Below, one piece after another: positions 60,898-64,000 of a stretch of DNA of 64,000 nt (its first letter is position 1; each line of letters starts with the position of its first letter). Source of the stretch: a bacterium (GTDB taxonomy: Bacteria > Bacteroidota > Bacteroidia > Flavobacteriales_D > Crocinitomicaceae); NCBI GenBank assembly GCA_024742305.1, contig JANSYQ010000001.1, forward strand, positions 124,001 to 188,000. Reading direction: 5' to 3'. A model generated the notes under the pieces. It ran no database searches, was not told where the DNA came from, and was given only the letters and a program-made list of their open reading frames with translations. Both the position numbers and the translations under genes were made by a program.

Positions 60898-63800
60898 CTA
60901 CTCTTCCTCAAGTTCTATTTCGTCGTCCATTTCTTCCTCCTCCAGCTCTATGAACTGATTCATATTGATGTCGTAGTACTCTCGGTTACGCGCACTTCCT
61001 AGTCGGTAATTGATGATTTGAATATCAAGGAAGTTCTCTCGGTAGCGCAGCTCTTCTTCGATATCCGGCATGTTTGGATTCAAGCAGATATCTCCGAGAT
61101 ATTTCGTTTTGGAGAGGTCGCCCATGAGCCAGCGCCCATTTCGTTTCCCCATGGTGTAATTGCCGTATTTGTTCAACTTTCCCGCAGGATCATAGTAGCG
61201 CCATTCACCCTCTGGCAAGCCATTTTTCATCTTCCCGTAGCTCTGAAGTGTTCCGTTGTCGTAATAGTTGAACACTTCACCATTCATGCGACCTAAGGAA
61301 TCGTCGACTTCTGAAATGGTGTAGAATTGTCGCACTTCATAATGGTCCTTGTGGGAACAATCGAAACGTTCTGATTTTTCAATGATGTAAGCCCGGAAAA
61401 GCTCGTTCCCTATACTATCGACATCAGTGTATATTCCTTTTGCCTTGAATTTGATAGAATCGTTTAGTACCAAAACAGTATCGAAGTAGTTGACTTCATA
61501 CAATTTCACACCATCGTAATTGAAAAACTCCCAATAACCAGATTTCTTCCCGTCTTTGATGTCACCATCTCGTGAGATGGTATCGTTCGGGAAATACTTG
61601 GTGAGATGGTAATCCACGTCTGATTTATCTACAAGGGTTCTGCGCCCGTAGTAAGGTCGGTATTCCCAACCGCCGGACAGACCTGCTTCTACAAGTAGGG
61701 CATCTAGCGATTCTGATTCCGTCAAATCTAAAGGAATGAACTGAATGGAATCTTCCCAATTGAAGGTGTAACGAACGCTCAATTCATTTTCCTCCCATAA
61801 CTTTTCCTCAACGGGGAATCCGTATTCAAATTTTACATAATGGTATCGAAAACCGAGGGAGTCATATCCTTCGTAATCTTCAATTGGTTCTCCAGATAGG
61901 AAGAACCCGCGTTTGGAGATTTTACCGTTGGTGTGGTAGGACACAGACTCTCCTTGCAACGCACCATTTTGGAAGTTAAGATCAAACAACAAAATGGAAT
62001 CTTTGCCTGGAAGGGTTAAATACGTTCTGCTATAGCCATCGCGGTATCCGTCGCGGAACTCTGAATAGCTCACCGCTTTATCGTTTCGCTCGGTCGTTAA
62101 CCCATGGCGGTAGCCTTCCTTATAATTCGATTCCATGGTTACTTCTCCGTACCACGTGTACTCGTACGCCGTTCCCTCAAGTAAGTCATTCTTGTAATTT
62201 AACTCAGAGCTTAGGTAGTATGTTTTTTCTTCAGGAAGTGAATCTTCTTCCATTCCGAAATAGTACATATCATCTTCACCAGCAGGATATTCGTATGTGT
62301 AATCCAGCTTTTTCCCATTCAGCATTCCTTTGCTGTAATTCACTTCCGTGCGAATGTTTCCAAATTGATCGTAGCTTCTCCAAATTCCTTCCGGTTTTCC
62401 ATTCAAAAGATATCCTTCAATTGTCGCTGTGTATGGACTTTCATCTTTTCGCGATGGAGGTCCTTCTCCCCAGTAATAATCGCCGTAGAAATTATTGTAC
62501 ACCCCAAATGAATTGGAGAAAATTGCGGAGAAAAAGTCGGAGAATACCATAGAAACTTCATCGTACTCTGAGTATTCGTTATCAAGCAACTCGGCGTAGG
62601 TGCGGTACTTCTTTTTTAGTTTTTTATCGGTGTAGCGATACATGGTCACTGCTTCCACGAACTTGTCCCATTTTTTATAGTTCCTTGGAATGACAACCTC
62701 TTCCTTGCCTAATTTTAGCTTCTTGCCATCGAGATCAAACTTCATGGGGCCAGTGAGCATTTCTCCTTCGTAATACAACGTGTAGTCAGCGTCGACATTA
62801 TAAGCGTCTAACGCCTCAACCATACGCACCGGAACTGAATCTACTTCCGTGCCCTCATAAATTGAAGCAGAACGAATACCCAATGTAGTAAAAGGTCCAA
62901 GTTCTCTTGTTCTTCTTCCGGTCCAACTATCAAATCCTTCGGAATAGATGATTGCAGACTTTGTGAGTGTATCACCGAAGATGTTGTATTCGAAATAGTC
63001 GGCTGTACGTGTTTCCGGGTTGTAGAAACGCTCATGTACCTTGCTTGTATCGATAAGGTTCCAGCGACGACTTAGTACTGTATAAGGATCGGTTGCCGCT
63101 TGCAAAACCGAGTCCGGAATTCCATAATTGTAGGCATCTGAAAAGCCTCCGTGATAGAATTCCAGTCCATCAATTTCCACCAAATCTACATCCCATGGGA
63201 TATCGTCCTGATAAATATATCGCCCAGACGAATCATACAACTGCGTGCCAAATTCTCTCCCGTTGTAGTCGTAAATAGTTCGAACATAATGATTCGAGTC
63301 GGGAACGAAAACGATTTCATCGTGTACTTGACCGTTGTCCCAATAAATGGTTGGTTCAGTTTTCATTGCTCCATCATCGAAATTGTATTGATAGGCTAAC
63401 TGTCCATTCGGATAATACTGCTCATAGACTCCTGTGTAACTTGGGTATGCGCCAAGACTATCGAAAATTTTACCGCGCTCCACACGTTCCTCAGCATTGG
63501 GATCGTAGATGTAATCGTCGAAGTAAGAACCATCCCAGCTTCCTCTACCACCATATTCTCCATAATACTCCTCTTCGTAGTATCCCTCTTCGTAATCGTA
63601 GTAATCTTCCTCATAATAATCCATTTCTGAATAGACATCATCATAGAGTTCTTCTTCCAACTCGAAGTTTTGACTCTTCGGGAATGCAGGTCGATACATC
63701 ACAGGCAGGGACGGGATTCTGTACATTGGATAGAAGTTGAAGGAATCAGGATCGGCACCCCAAGTAGGAAGCAATCCATCGCGGATAACGAACGGATGTA

Positions 63801-64000
63801 CGACAAGTGAATCGTCCGTGTTTAGGGTATAACGGCGTCTCATGGCAAGTGCTCCGTTGTTCTCCTCCAAATATGTGTCGTCGGTTGCCTCGTGGTACGT
63901 TTTCCATTCGCCTGCCATTTGACCGTCGTCGTACTGTCCTTTTTCAATGGTTTTTCCTTCATCAACAAGCTTTTCGAATGGACCTTGCAACACTCCATTC
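60898..64000 (-). CDS. Large MORN/YwqK-type repeat protein (5' end outside window)
   Basis: About 1,034 codons are visible. The frame is already open at base 64000, within a repeat (NGVLQGPFEKLVDEGKTIEK), so the real start is further right and a TTG at 63993 is not a start. At least a dozen MORN-like units are seen, with the pattern NGxxxGxWxxYxxxG (MNGEVFNYYDNGTLQSYG, LPEGEWRYYDPAGKLNKYG, YRHGLTTERNDKAVSYSEF). An acidic Tyr/Glu-rich stretch lies near residues 110-160 (YYEEDYYDYEEGYYEEEYYG). The C-terminus is acidic (DDEIELEEE). No T9SS domain is present. Related YwqK-type proteins have unknown function, some near toxin systems. Confidence 0.82.
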   Translation of the reverse strand, partial: NGVLQGPFEKLVDEGKTIEKGQYDDGQMAGEWKTYHEATDDTYLEENNGALAMRRRYTLNTDDSLVVHPFVIRDGLLPTWGADPDSFNFYPMYRIPSLPVMYRPAFPKSQNFELEEELYDDVYSEMDYYEEDYYDYEEGYYEEEYYGEYGGRGSWDGSYFDDYIYDPNAEERVERGKIFDSLGAYPSYTGVYEQYYPNGQLAYQYNFDDGAMKTEPTIYWDNGQVHDEIVFVPDSNHYVRTIYDYNGREFGTQLYDSSGRYIYQDDIPWDVDLVEIDGLEFYHGGFSDAYNYGIPDSVLQAATDPYTVLSRRWNLIDTSKVHERFYNPETRTADYFEYNIFGDTLTKSAIIYSEGFDSWTGRRTRELGPFTTLGIRSASIYEGTEVDSVPVRMVEALDAYNVDADYTLYYEGEMLTGPMKFDLDGKKLKLGKEEVVIPRNYKKWDKFVEAVTMYRYTDKKLKKKYRTYAELLDNEYSEYDEVSMVFSDFFSAIFSNSFGVYNNFYGDYYWGEGPPSRKDESPYTATIEGYLLNGKPEGIWRSYDQFGNIRTEVNYSKGMLNGKKLDYTYEYPAGEDDMYYFGMEEDSLPEEKTYYLSSELNYKNDLLEGTAYEYTWYGEVTMESNYKEGYRHGLTTERNDKAVSYSEFRDGYRDGYSRTYLTLPGKDSILLFDLNFQNGALQGESVSYHTNGKISKRGFFLSGEPIEDYEGYDSLGFRYHYVKFEYGFPVEEKLWEENELSVRYTFNWEDSIQFIPLDLTESESLDALLVEAGLSGGWEYRPYYGRRTLVDKSDVDYHLTKYFPNDTISRDGDIKDGKKSGYWEFFNYDGVKLYEVNYFDTVLVLNDSIKFKAKGIYTDVDSIGNELFRAYIIEKSERFDCSHKDHYEVRQFYTISEVDDSLGRMNGEVFNYYDNGTLQSYGKMKNGLPEGEWRYYDPAGKLNKYGNYTMGKRNGRWLMGDLSKTKYLGDICLNPNMPDIEEELRYRENFLDIQIINYRLGSARNREYYDINMNQFIELEEEEMDDEIELEEE

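Noticed and set aside
63991-63993. TTG as the start of the MORN-repeat gene
   Set aside because: It lies inside a MORN-like repeat and the frame remains open to the window edge, so the gene starts further right.
1-64000. tRNA, rRNA or known riboswitch genes
   Set aside because: I looked through the gaps for cloverleaf motifs (GTTCGA-type T loops with CCA-proximal stems) and conserved riboswitch cores and found none that could be supported.

Overview
The window looks like a chromosomal segment of a Bacteroidota bacterium, most likely from class Flavobacteriia. The evidence is the gene order maeB-ruvA-sprA, with sprA encoding the outer-membrane pore of the type IX secretion system (T9SS), and five secreted proteins ending in type A T9SS sorting domains. 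Several promoters also carry the Bacteroidota -7 box TAnnTTTG, there is a TonB-dependent receptor with a carboxypeptidase-like N-terminus, and there is a DUF4271/HemD-like pair. The DNA is of moderate GC. No tRNA, rRNA, CRISPR array, insertion sequence or prophage gene was seen. This is ordinary core and near-core genome with a small arsenic-resistance operon and several families of non-coding repeats.

Layout. 1-7.6 kb: sprA (3' part outside the window), ruvA and maeB, transcribed leftward as a tight cluster. 8-13.6 kb: a T9SS-secreted Omp28-like protein, a sirtuin, a HemD-like protein with a DUF4271 membrane protein, and glutaryl-CoA dehydrogenase. 13.6-14.4 kb: a non-coding 216-bp tandem repeat. 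14.4-19.9 kb: a three-gene overlapping operon (secreted protein, uridine kinase, giant histidine kinase). 19.9-21.4 kb: a redoxin and a T9SS cargo. 21.5-22.7 kb: phhA-phhB (phenylalanine hydroxylase and pterin recycling) behind a tyrosine-codon leader peptide and a terminator. 22.7-30.4 kb: a small secreted protein with a SulP transporter, two lipoproteins, a class 8-like aldehyde dehydrogenase, VanZ and a second, extended SulP. 30.5-41.5 kb: an S9 peptidase, HemW, a TPR protein, a large beta-propeller T9SS cargo and a lipoprotein. 41.6-43.2 kb: an ALDH7-type dehydrogenase. 43.5-45.4 kb: arsR-arsI-arsC-aquaporin. 45.8-53.6 kb: a cation/proton antiporter, TonB-dependent receptor, Rieske protein, Tpx, MDR reductase, DUF6132, RsmI and an RDD protein. 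53.9-56.7 kb: hemA-hemC-hemD. 56.7-64 kb: two T9SS cargos, an SDR, and a large MORN/YwqK-repeat protein running off the right edge.

How the genes work together. SprA is the exit pore that the five sorting-domain proteins would use. PhhA, the ALDH8-like and ALDH7-like enzymes and GcdH point to oxidative use of aromatic amino acids and lysine. HemA, HemC, HemD and HemW supply and handle haem.

The most notable item is regulatory. The phhA-phhB mRNA appears to start at or beside the AUG of a 19-codon leader with four consecutive Tyr codons. The leader is followed by mutually exclusive 1:2, 2:3 and 3:4 pairings and an intrinsic terminator that ends 5 nt before phhA. This is a complete candidate tyrosine attenuator for an enzyme that makes tyrosine. 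Other items are five copies of an exactly 83-bp intergenic repeat ending in a hairpin, and a 23-bp dyad in front of the haem operon.
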